From Heterohyrax brucei (lineage: Eukaryota; Chordata; Mammalia; Hyracoidea; Procaviidae), in NCBI GenBank assembly GCA_028571685.1, contig CM053141.1:134940833-135004832 (forward strand): a stretch of DNA of 64,000 bases. Reading direction: 5' to 3'. Shown here piece by piece: positions 33,442-43,974 of the stretch. Position numbers and translations under genes: made by a program. Below the pieces are notes generated by a model, which worked only from the letters and a program-made list of their open reading frames with translations, was not told the DNA's origin and did not search any database. Position 1 is the first letter of the stretch; each line of letters starts with the position of its first letter.

Positions 33442-33601
33442 AAAAAAAAAGCCTCCTTTGAATTGCTTCCAACTCCTAGCAGTCCTGTAGGCCAGAGTAC
33501 ACTAGCCCCACAGAGTTTCTAAGGGGCACCTGGTACATTTGAACTGCCAGCCTTTCACTTAGCAGACGTAGCACTTAACCATCTACCATGGTTTCCATCT
33601 A
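33442..33601 (-). mobile_element. AfroSINE with 12-bp target duplication
   Basis: Antisense SINE (3' end ttgaattgcttccaactcct; head cttagcagacgtagcactta). A perfect 12-bp direct repeat aactaggtggta lies at 33430-33441 and 33602-33613. Confidence 0.94.
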
Positions 33602-33613
33602 AACTAGGTGGTA

Positions 33614-34989
33614 GGCTGAGTGAAATAGGAATTCAGCAACCAGTATGGCTAAATTAATCTGCTGTTAGAGAAAGCTTGGCATGCACCTCAGTGTCCAAAA
33701 ATAAAAGAACCTTAGAGTGATACCTAATGCTTTTAGGAAGTCAGTAATAGCTTCTCTACAATTTCCCCAGGGCTGTTTTGAGGTGATTTCAAGAACAAGT
33801 CATATGGTCTTCTTTATGCAAAGCACAGTCACTTAAAACCAATGGAAAGTTCTAAGTTCCACTTTAATTAGAAAAGGATTTCAGTTTCTTGAGGGAGCTA
33901 CAAATAGCCATGGTTATCAGCACTAAAATTTCCAGAGATGAGAAGTGGGGAAGTGGTAGGAGTTTGAGATGGAGCCAGGAATACCAAGTCAACATGCTAC
34001 TGCTTATATGTTGTGTTTGGGTAGGCTGATGATGTGGTGATAAATTATTCAATGGAATAATACAGAACAAGGAAAAATTGTCAGGGTTGAAATTAATTAT
34101 CTTCTTGATATGAAGTCCCTTTATAATGTGAAATGAATCACTGAAGGCTTTCTTAGTGTTCTCATTCTGTTCTTTCCTAGTGAATTTGATTTCAGTAGAA
34201 GCCTAGGAAATGTATTTTGGGAAGCAGCAGTGATCCTGACAAGGTGGGGCTCCCTGGGCCCTGAGAGACAGAAGCAGAGTGAAGCAAACAGCAAAGGCAA
34301 ATTTTACTTACTAGCTTATGTTTGGACAAAGGTGGAGTGCAGCCAGACAATATACTCCTTTCCCCCCTCTTCAACTTTGTTGTGACTATTTGGATACCTA
34401 ATGTTTTTTGTAGCACAAACTAATTAGCTGTTCTGAGATTCTTAAATCATTGTGTGAGTGTGTATGGGTAAAATCTACTTTCTTGGTGCACTGTGAGAGA
34501 AAGTGAAGACATTTGGAAAACATTAGTGGCCAATTAAAAATGAAGATCTGTAAACTGAGGAACAATGTAGAGCACATTATGTTTATGACAGAACAAACAG
34601 GCAATGCAAACTGCCATTCAGTGTGTTGGCAGGGGTCATTAGAGCTTTCTTAGAATATCAAAACATACGCTTTGCTGTAATGAGTCTCAGAACATGCATA
34701 TTGCCTGTGTTTTGTCAGTACGCTTTGAGTAGTAGAACATTCATTAAAAAATGTTAGGTAACTCACTGTAGTGGTCAAATATATGCTTAGAAGCATTTTT
34801 CTCCTTTCAGGAATTGTCCTTCCCTTGCTCAGAGAGACCTCAAAGCAGATGGCCCCGTGTCCCATGCTTCAGGGGTTAGCACATTATCTTCAGTGGCAGT
34901 TAACAGTGTTCCATTCTCTGGGCCATAGTGGTTGGGAAGGAATGGGCTCATGGCCCAACAGGCCACTTAGGCCTGTTTCTGAGAGTTTT
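33614..34989. other. Unassigned unique sequence
   Basis: No recognised gene, RNA or repeat. Short open frames on the minus strand show no known motif. Confidence 0.5.
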
Positions 34990-35452
34990 TGTTTTAGTCA
35001 CCATCTAGTACCGCTCTAATAGAAAATACCACGTGTAGATGGTTTCATAAAGGAAAACATTTGTTGTCACAATCTGGTAAGCCACAAATCCATTTATGAG
35101 TTATAAGTGCATTTAGTATAAGAAATCATCACAGTCTAGTAGGCCAAGTGTCCCAGTGCAACAAGAACATCTCAGCACAGGAACTTCAGGTCCAAAGGAA
35201 GTGCTCTGCTCTTGGTGCTGTTGTCGTGGTGACATGAGGTTCCCAACTTACTCTGCTCACTTATCTCCCTTATACACCGCAGCTGGTAACTTGAATCCTG
35301 CCTCACCAACACAACTGCTGTCCATCTTCCGTTGTCAACATCATTGAGGCAGGATTCACAACACAATGGGAGGAATGGCATCATATTGGGACTCATAGCC
35401 CAGTCACATCAACACATACATTTCTGGGGGAGATGCAATACAATACATGACA
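34990..35452 (-). repeat. 3' LTR of the MaLR-type element
   Basis: Runs from tgttttagtcaccatctagt to caatacatgaca (+ orientation). More diverged than its partner at 36464-36902 and carries an extra A/T-rich stretch near 35050-35130. Confidence 0.8.
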
Positions 35453-35477
35453 CTCCACCCTTTGGGCCCCCCAAAAT
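35453..35477 (-). other. Polypurine tract
   Basis: On the minus strand, TTTTGGGGGGCCCAAAGGGT followed by GGAG ends exactly at the 3' LTR start. This purine-rich run is where plus-strand DNA synthesis would have been primed. Confidence 0.65.
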
Positions 35478-36108
35478 CGTATCATTAGAACATGTAAAAT
35501 ATGTTCACTTATAGCCAAGATCTTAAGTCCAAGTCCAAAATCCATAAATTTCTCTTCAGCTGTGAAATCTGAAACACATGTTATCTTCCCAAAATACAGT
35601 GGTATAATAGGCAGACACAAATTACACATTTTCATTATAAATGGAAAAATCACAGGGAAAGAAGGCACTAACAGGCAACAAGCAAGTCAGCCGAATGTAT
35701 TACATTAGCCTTCAATGTTTTTAAAATAATCTTCAGTTCTCTGAGACATTTTACACAATAGCTTTGCCCTCCAGACTTTAGGTATTGGTCACACTTTCTG
35801 GATTCTGAATGGAGCTCTCCAGCCCTGTGCTACAACATTGTCTTCTAGGCCCACTTGGACAGCAACTCTGTCCCCTCAGCTTTAGGTGCACTCTAAGCCC
35901 AACTAGTGGCAACTACATCCTTACAAACACAGGATGCCATGGTTTCACCCTTTCAAACCCCTGAGGTCATGGCCTCACCTTTTGAGACTGAGGGAGTTCA
36001 GCTTTCCATCAGCTTCATCTCTCCAGATTTTATGGCCTCATGGCCTAGGCTTCAATCCTGCATCTACCTTGCAGGGGCCAGTGCTCTAGAGCTCTGAAGC
36101 TTTACTGA

Positions 36109-36248
36109 TTCAAGTGCCTAGAGGCACCCCACTCTGTCAGAATGCGGCCTGCACAGGCACTCGGCCAAGCATTCAACTCTCTTGTTCCATGAGTCAGCAA
36201 GCCTGACTCCACCAATTCAAGTGCCCAGAGACACTTCACTCTGCCAAG
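36109..36248 (-). repeat. Imperfect internal duplication
   Basis: gattcaagtgcctagaggca (36109) and aattcaagtgcccagagaca (36214) start two related stretches, each followed by 'c(c/t)actctg(t/c)ca', about 105 bases apart, inside the MaLR internal region. Confidence 0.7.
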
Positions 36249-36441
36249 AAAACTCTGTGGACAGACACTCATCTCTCTCCATCTGTGGGTCGGTTCCTGG
36301 TTCTGCTGTTGCCAGTTTGCTGCCACTCTTTTCACCATCTGCTGCCTTCGCAGGTGTTAGCAGTTTTTTGGGGTTTTTTCTTCCATCCATTTCACAGTTT
36401 CAAAAAAAGCTTCCACATTTTAGGGTTTCGTTAGAGCCACC

Positions 36442-36458
36442 CCCCACTCCTGGTACCA
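36442..36458 (-). other. Primer binding site, tRNA-Leu type
   Basis: On the minus strand the sequence TGGTACCAGGAGTGGGG lies 5 bases after the end of the 5' LTR. It complements the 3' end of a tRNA-Leu (...CACTCCTGGTACCA). Leu-type primer sites are usual for ERVL/MaLR elements, which supports the family call. Confidence 0.8.
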
Positions 36459-36463
36459 AATTC

Positions 36464-36902
36464 TGTTTTAGTCATCTATTGCTGCTCTAACAGAAATACC
36501 ACAGAGTGGATGGATTTAACAAAGGAAAGTTTATTCTTGAGCACAGTCCACTAGGCTACAAGTCAAAATTTAGGATGTCTGCTCCAGAAGAAGGCTTTCC
36601 CTCTGTTGGCTTTGGAGGAAAGTCCTTGTGTTGCATCAGTCTTTGTTCAGGAAGCATCTTGGCACAGGAACCTAAGGTCTAAAGGACTCGCTGTTCTCCC
36701 AGTGCTGCTTTCTTGATGGTGTGAGGTTCCCAACTCTCTCCTTGTTTCCCTTTTCTTTGATCATTGTAGGATGAAAGATAAAGGGTAGTGCAAGCCATAC
36801 TCCAGGGAAACTCCCTTTACAGGGAAGCAGAGGTGATCCTATGAAGGAATTTACAGTCCCACACTAATGTGTAGTCATGTGACTGGACCATGATTCACAA
36901 CA
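36464..36902 (-). repeat. 5' LTR of the MaLR-type element
   Basis: Runs from tgttttagtcatctattgct to gaccatgattcacaaca (+ orientation). Carries the family blocks aggatgtctgctccagaaga, cagtgctgctttcttgatgg and tgaggttcccaactctctcc. Confidence 0.82.
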
Positions 36903-37189
36903 TTTTATGATTGTCCTCCGTTTTGTGATTTTCTTATGCTATATGTTAAAGGTAACGGATGAGCTGTCAACTAATACTCCATCAGGGCTCCTTTATGGTG
37001 GTAGCTGAGGCATAGTTAGTAGACTAGAGAGTCTATTGATTTATGGCCCAATTACTTTTCTCCTTATACCCCAATAAAAAGATTGTAGGTTAGTTCTGTG
37101 ATCTGAATGAGAACTCCTTAGTAATTGGTGATTGCTATAACATTAAATAACATTGTTTGGTATTACAGTAATAGTAGTTGTTAACAATC
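36903..37189. other. Short LTR-like and unassigned sequence
   Basis: Bases from about 36885 to 36960 (ccatgattcacaacatttta, gtcctccgttttgtgatttt) resemble the first part of the same LTR family in the opposite, sense orientation. The rest is unassigned, apart from a possible SINE scrap (ctccatcagggctcc) near 36978. Confidence 0.45.
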
Positions 37190-37946
37190 TGTGATATATG
37201 AATGACATGACTTTTCTTGCTGAAAACAAAGAGGATTTAAACACTAGTGAAGACGATCAAAGACAAAGACTACAGTCTCAACATAAAGAAAACAACTGGA
37301 CCAATAAGCAACAACCATAATAACTGCAGAAAAGATTGACTTTGTCAAGGATTTCATTTGACTTGGATCCACAATCAACACCCCTGGATGCCAAGTCAAG
37401 ACATCAAGAGATGCATTGCTTTGAGGATATATGCTGCAAAGGCCTATAAAGTGTTTAAAAATGAAGATGTCACTTTGAGGAGTAAAATGCATTTGACATA
37501 GCTGTGGTGTTTTTGGTTGTCTTATGTGCATGAGAAAGCTGGACAATGAATATGGAAGACTGAAGAGGAATTGATGTCTTTGACTTACTGTGTTTGGGAA
37601 AAATATTGAATATACTATGGAATACAAGAAGAATGAACAAATCTGCCATGGAAAAAGTATACCAGAATGCTCCTTAAAAACATTTTGGACATGTACTTAT
37701 CTATTTTGGACATTTTATGAGGAAGAACCAATCCATGGAAATGACATCATGCTTGGTGAAGCAGACTGTCAGAGAAAAGGAGGAAGATACTCACTGAGAT
37801 GGAATGTCATGGTGGCTGCAAAAGTGAGTCCAAACATAGCAATGATTTTGAGGATGGTGCAGGTCCAGGGATGTTTTCTTCTATTATATTTAGAGTCTCT
37901 GTAAGTTAGAAGTGACTCAGTGGTACCTAACAACAGCAACAACAGC
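37190..37946 (+). mobile_element. RTE LINE, 3' third
   Basis: Sense, 5'-truncated RTE: gaagacgatcaaagacaaag, 'ggatttcatttgacttgg', 'gaagatgtcactttgagg', then the C-terminal tail (atggaatgtcatggtggctg) and 3' end (ctaacaacagcaacaacag). Stops and frameshifts throughout. Confidence 0.9.
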
Positions 37947-38039
37947 GCATTGCCTTTGAGTCCACTGTCAGTCTTCCAATAAGTGTGTCCTGTCTTTGAA
38001 CTTGAACAGTTGTGTAAATGATGCAGTTTTAACATTTTG

Positions 38040-38830
38040 AAGTACATTTGATGGTATTATATGTGGAAAAGAACTTTGGATAAATGGCCACTGAAGCACC
38101 TTCCAAATGGGGACCAAAATAATCAGTTACCATAGCCTGGTATCCTTCACCATTGACAGTCACAGCCTCTTCTCGTTCATCTTGGAAAACATAAGGGTCA
38201 GTGATTTGCCAGACCAAAATCCACACTAAACTAACTTTTGGGGGATGAAGTGGATGTACTTGAATCTTCATTGGCTTCTCACCTCTCCAAATGTGACTGT
38301 TGTGTTTGTTAACAAAACCTTTCATCCAAAAATTGACCTTATTGCTGAAGATGTTTTTGGCCCAAAGCAGAATCAACCTCCAATTGCTCTAGAGACAAAT
38401 CACAAATATAGGGTATAATCAATCGTCACTGGACTTCAGTTGTTGAGTTAAAACAATTTTGTAAGGGTAAAGCTTCAAGTCCAGATGCAAAATCGGCCAA
38501 ACTGGGCTGGCAAAAGGCACAGTTCTTGTGCTTGGCAAAAAATTGATTGGGATGGATTCTTGTGTACACTCTGATGAATGATGGTGATATTTTCATTGGA
38601 ATGTGTGGTTCCTTGAGGCACAGGTGTTGTCCAATTAGCAATAGATTATCCGGTTTTCTCAAATTTTTTGATTAGACGTTGAATTATTTTATCAGTAGGA
38701 TGACTCTATGCACCATAAATTTCATATAATGCATGGAATGTTTGGTGAAGGGAGCACCCATTTTGATAACAAACTATTGATTTCTACACATTGTGGAATT
38801 GTGTAACTTTTCGTGGCTATTTGTGAAGAC
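38040..38830 (-). pseudogene. Decayed Tc1/mariner transposase, insect-like
   Basis: Minus-strand reads give a transposase remnant. The DNA-binding part near 38655-38703 contains IQRLIKKFEKTGSIAN-like residues. The 38029-38376 frame shows FWMKGFVNKHNSHIWRGE, then LHPPKVSLVWI, and VTVNGEGYQAMVTDYFG near 38117-38163. Family knowledge: these are hallmark blocks of the DDE transposases of a Tc1/mariner group common in insects ('DEAHFWLNGYVNKQN...', 'VTVNGERYR'). The first catalytic Asp region reads SNKVNFWM instead of SDEAHFW, and the second and third catalytic blocks are missing. It has frameshifts and no complete ends. A dead DNA transposon is a firm call; the subfamily is not. Confidence 0.75.
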
Positions 38831-39032
38831 TAATAAAGAAAATCTGATAAATAATGGCCACCAACACTTCACAAATATTGCTACCATGAAATGTCAAAAA
38901 TAGGATATCCTTATTAGAAGACCCTTTAGTAATAGTAGTAGCAGTAATAATAATGAAGTAGGTACAATAGTAGAAGAACTATACTCTTAGGTTTGTTTTA
39001 AGAAAAATACATTTTCCCTGTTCTTACATCAT

Positions 39033-40943
39033 GTTGCTGTTCTTAGGTGCTGTTGAGTTAGTTCCAAGTCATAGCAACCCTGTGACAACAGAATGAAACA
39101 CTGCCTGGTCCTTCACCATTCTAAATTTCTTTGCATAGAAGAGTGAGCACTTCCAGTGCTGCATCCATTTGTTGAAATGTCTCAATTGCTATTCTATCAA
39201 TTCTTAGAGATTTGTTTTTCACCACTTCCTTCAATGCAGGTTTGATTTCTGTACCATCAGTTCCTAATCATGCCTCCTCTTAAAATGGCCAAAGGTTGAC
39301 CAGTTCTTTCTGGATATAATGACTCTGTGTATTTGCTTTATCTTCTTTTTATGCTTCCTGAGTCATTTAATATTTTCCCTGTGGAATCCTTCACTATTAC
39401 AACTTGAGTATTGAATTTTTTCTCCAGTTCTTTCAGCTTGAGAGATGTAGAATGTGTTCTTCCCTTTTTGTTTTCTTTCTCCAGCTCTTTGCACATGTCA
39501 TGATGATGCTTTGTCTTCTCAAGCTTCCCTTTGAAATCTTTTGTTCAGCTCTTTTACTTTTATCATTTCTTCCTTTTGCTTTAGTTACTCAGTGTTCAAG
39601 AGCAAGTTTCAGAGTCTCTTCTGACATCTGATTTGGTTTTTTCTTTCTTTCCTGTCTTTCTAGTAGCCTCCTCCTTTCTTCGTGTTTGATGTCTTTGATA
39701 TCATTCCACAGCTCTTCTGGTCTTTGGTCATTAGTGTTCAATGCATCAGATCTGTTCTGGAGATGGTCCCTAAATTCTCCTGGACTTATCTTAATTTTCT
39801 TCAGTTTCAGTCTAAACTTGCATGTGAGCAGTTGATGGTTTCTGCCACAGTTGAGAGCTGGTCTTTTTCTGACTGATAATATTGAGGTTTTTCCATCATC
39901 TATTTCCATAGATGTAGTCAGTTTGATTCCTGTGTATTCCTTCTTGCAAGGTACATGTGTATAATCATTGTTTATGTTGGTAAAAAGTGATATTTGCAAT
40001 ATGGAAGTTGTTGGAATTGAAAAATTCTATCTTGTGATCTCTGGCATCATTTCTGTTATCAAGGCCATGTTTTCCAAATACTGATCCCACTTCTTTGCTT
40101 CCAACTTTTGCATTCCAATCACCGATAATTATAAATGCATCCCAATTGCATGTTTAATCAATTTCAGACTGTAGAAGCTGGTAAGAATCTTCAATTTCTT
40201 CATCTTTGGCCTTAGTGGTTGGGATGTAAATTTGAATAATAGTCACATTAATTGACCTTCCTTGTAGTTGTGTGGATATTTATCTTAGTGCTCACAGCAC
40301 TGTACTTTAGGACAGATCTTGAAATGTTCTTTCTGACAATGAATGCAACACCATTCTATGTCAGGTTTTTGCTCCTGGCATAGTAGACCATATAATTGTC
40401 CAATACAAAATGGTTACTACCAGTCTGTTTTAGTTACTAATGCTTAGAATATCACTGTGTGTGCATTCCATTCACTTCGATGATTCCCAGTTTTCCTATA
40501 TTCATACTTCATACATTTCATTGTAGGAAGTGTGACCCAATTATTAACGGATCTTTGCAGCTGTCTTTTTCTCATTTTGAGTCATACCGTATCAGCAAAT
40601 GAAGGTACTGAAAGCTTGACCCCATCCACATTGTTAAGGTCAACTCCACTTTGATGAGGCTGCTCTTCCCCAGTTGTCTTTTGAGTGCCTTCCAACCTGG
40701 GTTGCTCATTTTGTGGCACTGTGTCTGACAGTGTTTCACTGCTATTCTTAAGACTTTTGCTAGATAATTCTTTTCAGAAGTAGACTCCTGGGTTCTTCTT
40801 CCTAGTTTGTTTTACTGTAAAGCTCAGCTGAAACCTGTCAGCCATGGGTGACCCTGCTGGCATCTGAATATTGGTGGCATAGCTTCCAGCATCACAGCAA
40901 CACACAAACTTCCACAGCGTGACAAACTGACAAGATAAGTGGG
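39033..40943 (-). mobile_element. RTE LINE with internal deletion
   Basis: An antisense RTE keeping both ends but not the middle. 39033-39121 is the 3' tail (gttgctgttcttaggtgctg). From 39122 the sequence jumps to the linker and endonuclease end. 39589-39999 on the minus strand reads MEIDDGKTSILSVRKRPALN, then NHQLLTCKFRLKLKKIKISP. This is followed upstream by the endonuclease region, the leader and the 5' end near 40943 (ttccacagcgtgacaaactg). The whole reverse-transcriptase domain is absent, so the copy is non-autonomous. Confidence 0.88.
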
Positions 40944-41194
40944 AGTCTCACCTCATGCTCTTCTTCAACTAGCTTTAAACAAGATGCTACCCTTTCCATG
41001 CCATCTCTGTCTCCTTAACCACTCAGCTTGATTCACAGCTGTCTTTCTTAGGAAGATTTACTTAGCTTCACAGACTTCTGAGGCCAATCCACCTATTGAA
41101 TATTGTCATCCTTTCCTGTAATATTCTTATAACGCGTGTTGTTTAACATCCTTTTTCCATGCTTGTCGGATTAACATCTATCCCCTGTACCCTT

Positions 41195-41340
41195 CAACTT
41201 AAGCCCTTAAGGGCAGTAATAGTATAAATTATTTTCTTTCCTCTGTCCCCAGACCTAACACAGCACATAGAACGTATCAGGCTATCAATGTGTACATTTG
41301 AATATTTATTTTTGAATGGCTAGCGTACTCACATAAAATT
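41195..41340 (+). mobile_element. L2 3'-end fragment
   Basis: acttaagcccttaagggcag, ctctgtccccagacctaaca, cagcacatagaacgtatcag and 'gaatatttatttttgaatgg' give the sense L2 3' end in order. Confidence 0.75.
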
Positions 41341-41675
41341 TCCGGATAAACATCAATCAGCCACAGTCGACGTTTTACTCAAGTTTTATATTTCACAGTT
41401 ATTTGGGTTCAATTAACAACTGTGCTATGATAACACTGATCTTGCGATTGCCCAAGTTTAGCTAATATACAACTTAGGAGATATTGACTGGGGAATGTCA
41501 GCAGTATTTAACTTTGATTAGCTGCTTTGAGATTGATCAAATATCATCTCAGAAGCAAGAATGAACCACTGACTACTCTTACAAGATCGTAATAGAGGGT
41601 CCTAGACAGAGTGGGATAAAAATATAGGACAAAATTCTGACTCGAAAAACAAAACAAAACAAAACAAAAAACCAG
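41341..41675. other. Unassigned sequence ending in (AAAAC)n
   Basis: No recognised feature until an (aaaac)n run at about 41645-41670, directly before the L1-like element. Confidence 0.5.
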
Positions 41676-43165
41676 AGAGGTGATGCCACAATGGCGGAGT
41701 AACTCCTCTAAAAACAAAGACCTTCCCCTACCTCTGAGTCAAAAAGAAAAACACTAAAATAAAAACAAATAAACAAAAAAAAAAAACCAAATGAATCAGT
41801 ATGTATGACATTGTTGGAGCCTTCAGCATCAAAGGGAAAGTTAAATCTGACTGAGAGACCTGGAAGGGAGAGTAGATCCAGAAGTTAAGGCTGGCCAGAC
41901 CTAACCAGTGGGAATAGGCAACCTGCAGGCAGATCAGCAGTAGTGAGCATGGTGAATGGAGCAGTGGCTTTTGGAAAGCATATTCCTCAGCAGTAGGGAC
42001 TGAATAGCAGAGACCCACTCATGCCTCTTGAATCAGTGAACAATGGCATTCAATCATCACAACTAAGTAGCTTGCGTCTAATATACCATGTGCAGAACTA
42101 AAACTTTTCTTTAGACTCAACTTGTCTCAACCTGTGCATCCTGGTCCCTTCTCTTCACTGTGCCTGGCTCCATAGATTGACACCCTAACCTCAGCCAGAA
42201 TTAGGACCCTTTATGAGCATCTTGAGCCATTGTCCTAGACTTTGGAGAAAACAGTTTAACGAACAAGGGGGGAAAATAATAATCTGCTGGCTTGTGTAAG
42301 TGGGAACTTAGGGCAGAGACAGTTCCTTTGTCTAGGCTCAGACTTGAATATACAATTGTGAAGAAGATGAGTATCTGCCTCACAGACATTCTCATAACAG
42401 TTGTCAGCCTCCTGTCTTTATTAGTGCATGCAGCCAGGTACCTGTGCCTGCATCAGTCATCACTGCCCATCTGGGTCTGCAGGAACGAGCCTGTACTTCA
42501 CACTTGGTGACCGGCTACCTAGGTACCTGAGCTGAATACCACCAGAAAAGCAAATGGATGCCTGGGCTCACATGCCAAATAACAACTCTAACCACCTGGT
42601 GGCAGGATGTTACAGCCTCAAAGACGCCAATAATCAAAGTAGCTCACATGACCAGCCTATTTTGACATTTCAAAACAAAAGACATGAAATTAAAAAAATA
42701 CAACAACTTACTGATGCCTCAGAGACAGCAATCAACATCACGTCACTTAAACACGCAGACCACGACAGCTTCAGAAACCTCCCCTCCCAGAAACCAACCA
42801 ACCTACCCCAGACTTAACTCCTCTGACAGAGACTGGAGATGCTTCTGAGAGTCTGGTGGCAGGACACTCTTTTAGCTCAGTAATAAAATCAGTTGTGAGT
42901 TTCACCCTTTAGCCAAAGATTAGACAGGCCCATGGAACAAAACTAGATTAAATGGGCACACCAGCCTGAGGCAAGGATGAAAAGGCAGGAACGGACAGGA
43001 AAGCTGATAATGGGTAACCTAAAATCTAGAAGGCAAGAGTACTGACGTGTCATGGAGTTGTCAACCAAAGTTACAAAGCAGTATGTGTATTAATTGTTTA
43101 ATGGAAAGCTAGTTTGCTTTGTAAACCTTCCTCTAAAGTGTGGTTAAAAAAAATAATAGAAAAAA
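41676..43165 (+). mobile_element. Internally deleted L1 (5' end joined to 3' UTR)
   Basis: The left end (gaggtgatgccacaatggcg, followed by agtaac) looks like an L1 5' start, with leader-like sequence to about 42540. The frame at 42554-42817 (MDAWAHMPNNNSNHLVAG...) may be an ORF1 remnant. From about 42820 it matches the 3' UTR seen in antisense at 3713-4640: gccaaagattagacaggccc, aaatgggcacaccagcctga, aaagctagtttgctttgtaa, then an A-rich tail to 43165. ORF2 is wholly absent. The 3' UTR call is firm; the 5' half is less so. Confidence 0.7.
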
Positions 43166-43189
43166 ATACAAGAAGCAAGAATGCTTGTA

Positions 43190-43480
43190 TCAGGGCTTTA
43201 AACCAGTTTGAGTTGGAACTCTTGCCGAGAATTTGCTTTTCCACCCCGGGTATACTTAATCAGAGCTTATATTTTAACGAGATCTCCACTTGATTCTTAC
43301 ATATAGTAAGTTTTGAGAACCACTGCTCTACTATTTTTCAGAACTGGTCCCTAGCCAGCAGCATGAGCATAGCCTAGGAACTTGTTAGAAATGTAAATTC
43401 TCAGCAGAGTTTCCAACCTGACCAAACAGATTAGATGCCCTGGGTTGTCTGGTACTATGGGCTCAGTCTGGGGCTAGGTA
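43190..43480. mobile_element. Two adjoining MER5-like elements
   Basis: 43190-43328 ends in ttttgagaaccactgctcta, the typical MER5 terminus. 43330-43480 carries ccctagccagcagcatgagc and ggaacttgttagaaatgtaa in the complementary order. They may be two copies or one rearranged copy. Confidence 0.6.
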
Positions 43481-43974
43481 ATATCTTAGGAAATAGAAGT
43501 GGCATCACTCTGAGTATTTTGTCAGTGATTAAAAAAAAAAAAAAAATCAGTTCAAATAATACAGCTTTGTTTCCTGAAAAACGTGAATTTTTTTGAATTA
43601 GAGCTAAAGAGTAACTTGTTTTGACTGATTGAAAGAACAAGCAAAGGGTTTGGGAAGTTTGAAGTGTATTTTCAGTCTTTGAGCTCCATCAGTGCTGTAA
43701 TTCTCAGTTTTTATTCATAAAATGTGAATTAATATTGCCTTCCTGTTACTTCCTATAAATACATGGATGCTAGTAAAAGACACAAGTTGCCCTTTAGCAA
43801 AAATCTTAACTTCAGATTAAAAAGAGTCAGTGACTACAGAATATCGTAATATCCTTGTATGTATCTGTGTTACCAAAGAAGAAATATGTACTAGATAAAC
43901 AGACTCTATCTAGATCCTAAAAACATAATCAGAGGAAGTAAAATCCTTCCTCTGCTTCACTTGGAAGTACTGCT
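43481..43974. other. Unassigned sequence
   Basis: Contains an A run at about 43530-43545. Nothing else recognised. Confidence 0.5.

Larger units (their letters stand above)
34990..36902 (-). mobile_element. MaLR/ERVL-type element with two LTRs
   Basis: An antisense LTR element of about 1.9 kb: 3' LTR 34990-35452, internal region 35453-36463, 5' LTR 36464-36902. Both LTRs begin TG and end CA on the minus strand and share motifs with the solo LTR at 2188-2720. The flanks share only a short tttt. The internal part is about 1 kb, far too short for gag-pol, and has no recognisable retroviral protein. It is therefore a non-autonomous element that relied on another element's enzymes. Decayed. Confidence 0.85.

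Noticed and set aside
37244..37627. 127-codon minus-strand ORF with a hydrophobic N-terminus, looks like a membrane protein
   Set aside because: It is antisense to the RTE coding region at 37190-37946.
39589..39999. 136-codon minus-strand ORF as a host gene
   Set aside because: It matches the RTE endonuclease/linker block (NHQLLTCKFRLKLKKIK) and lies inside an RTE copy.
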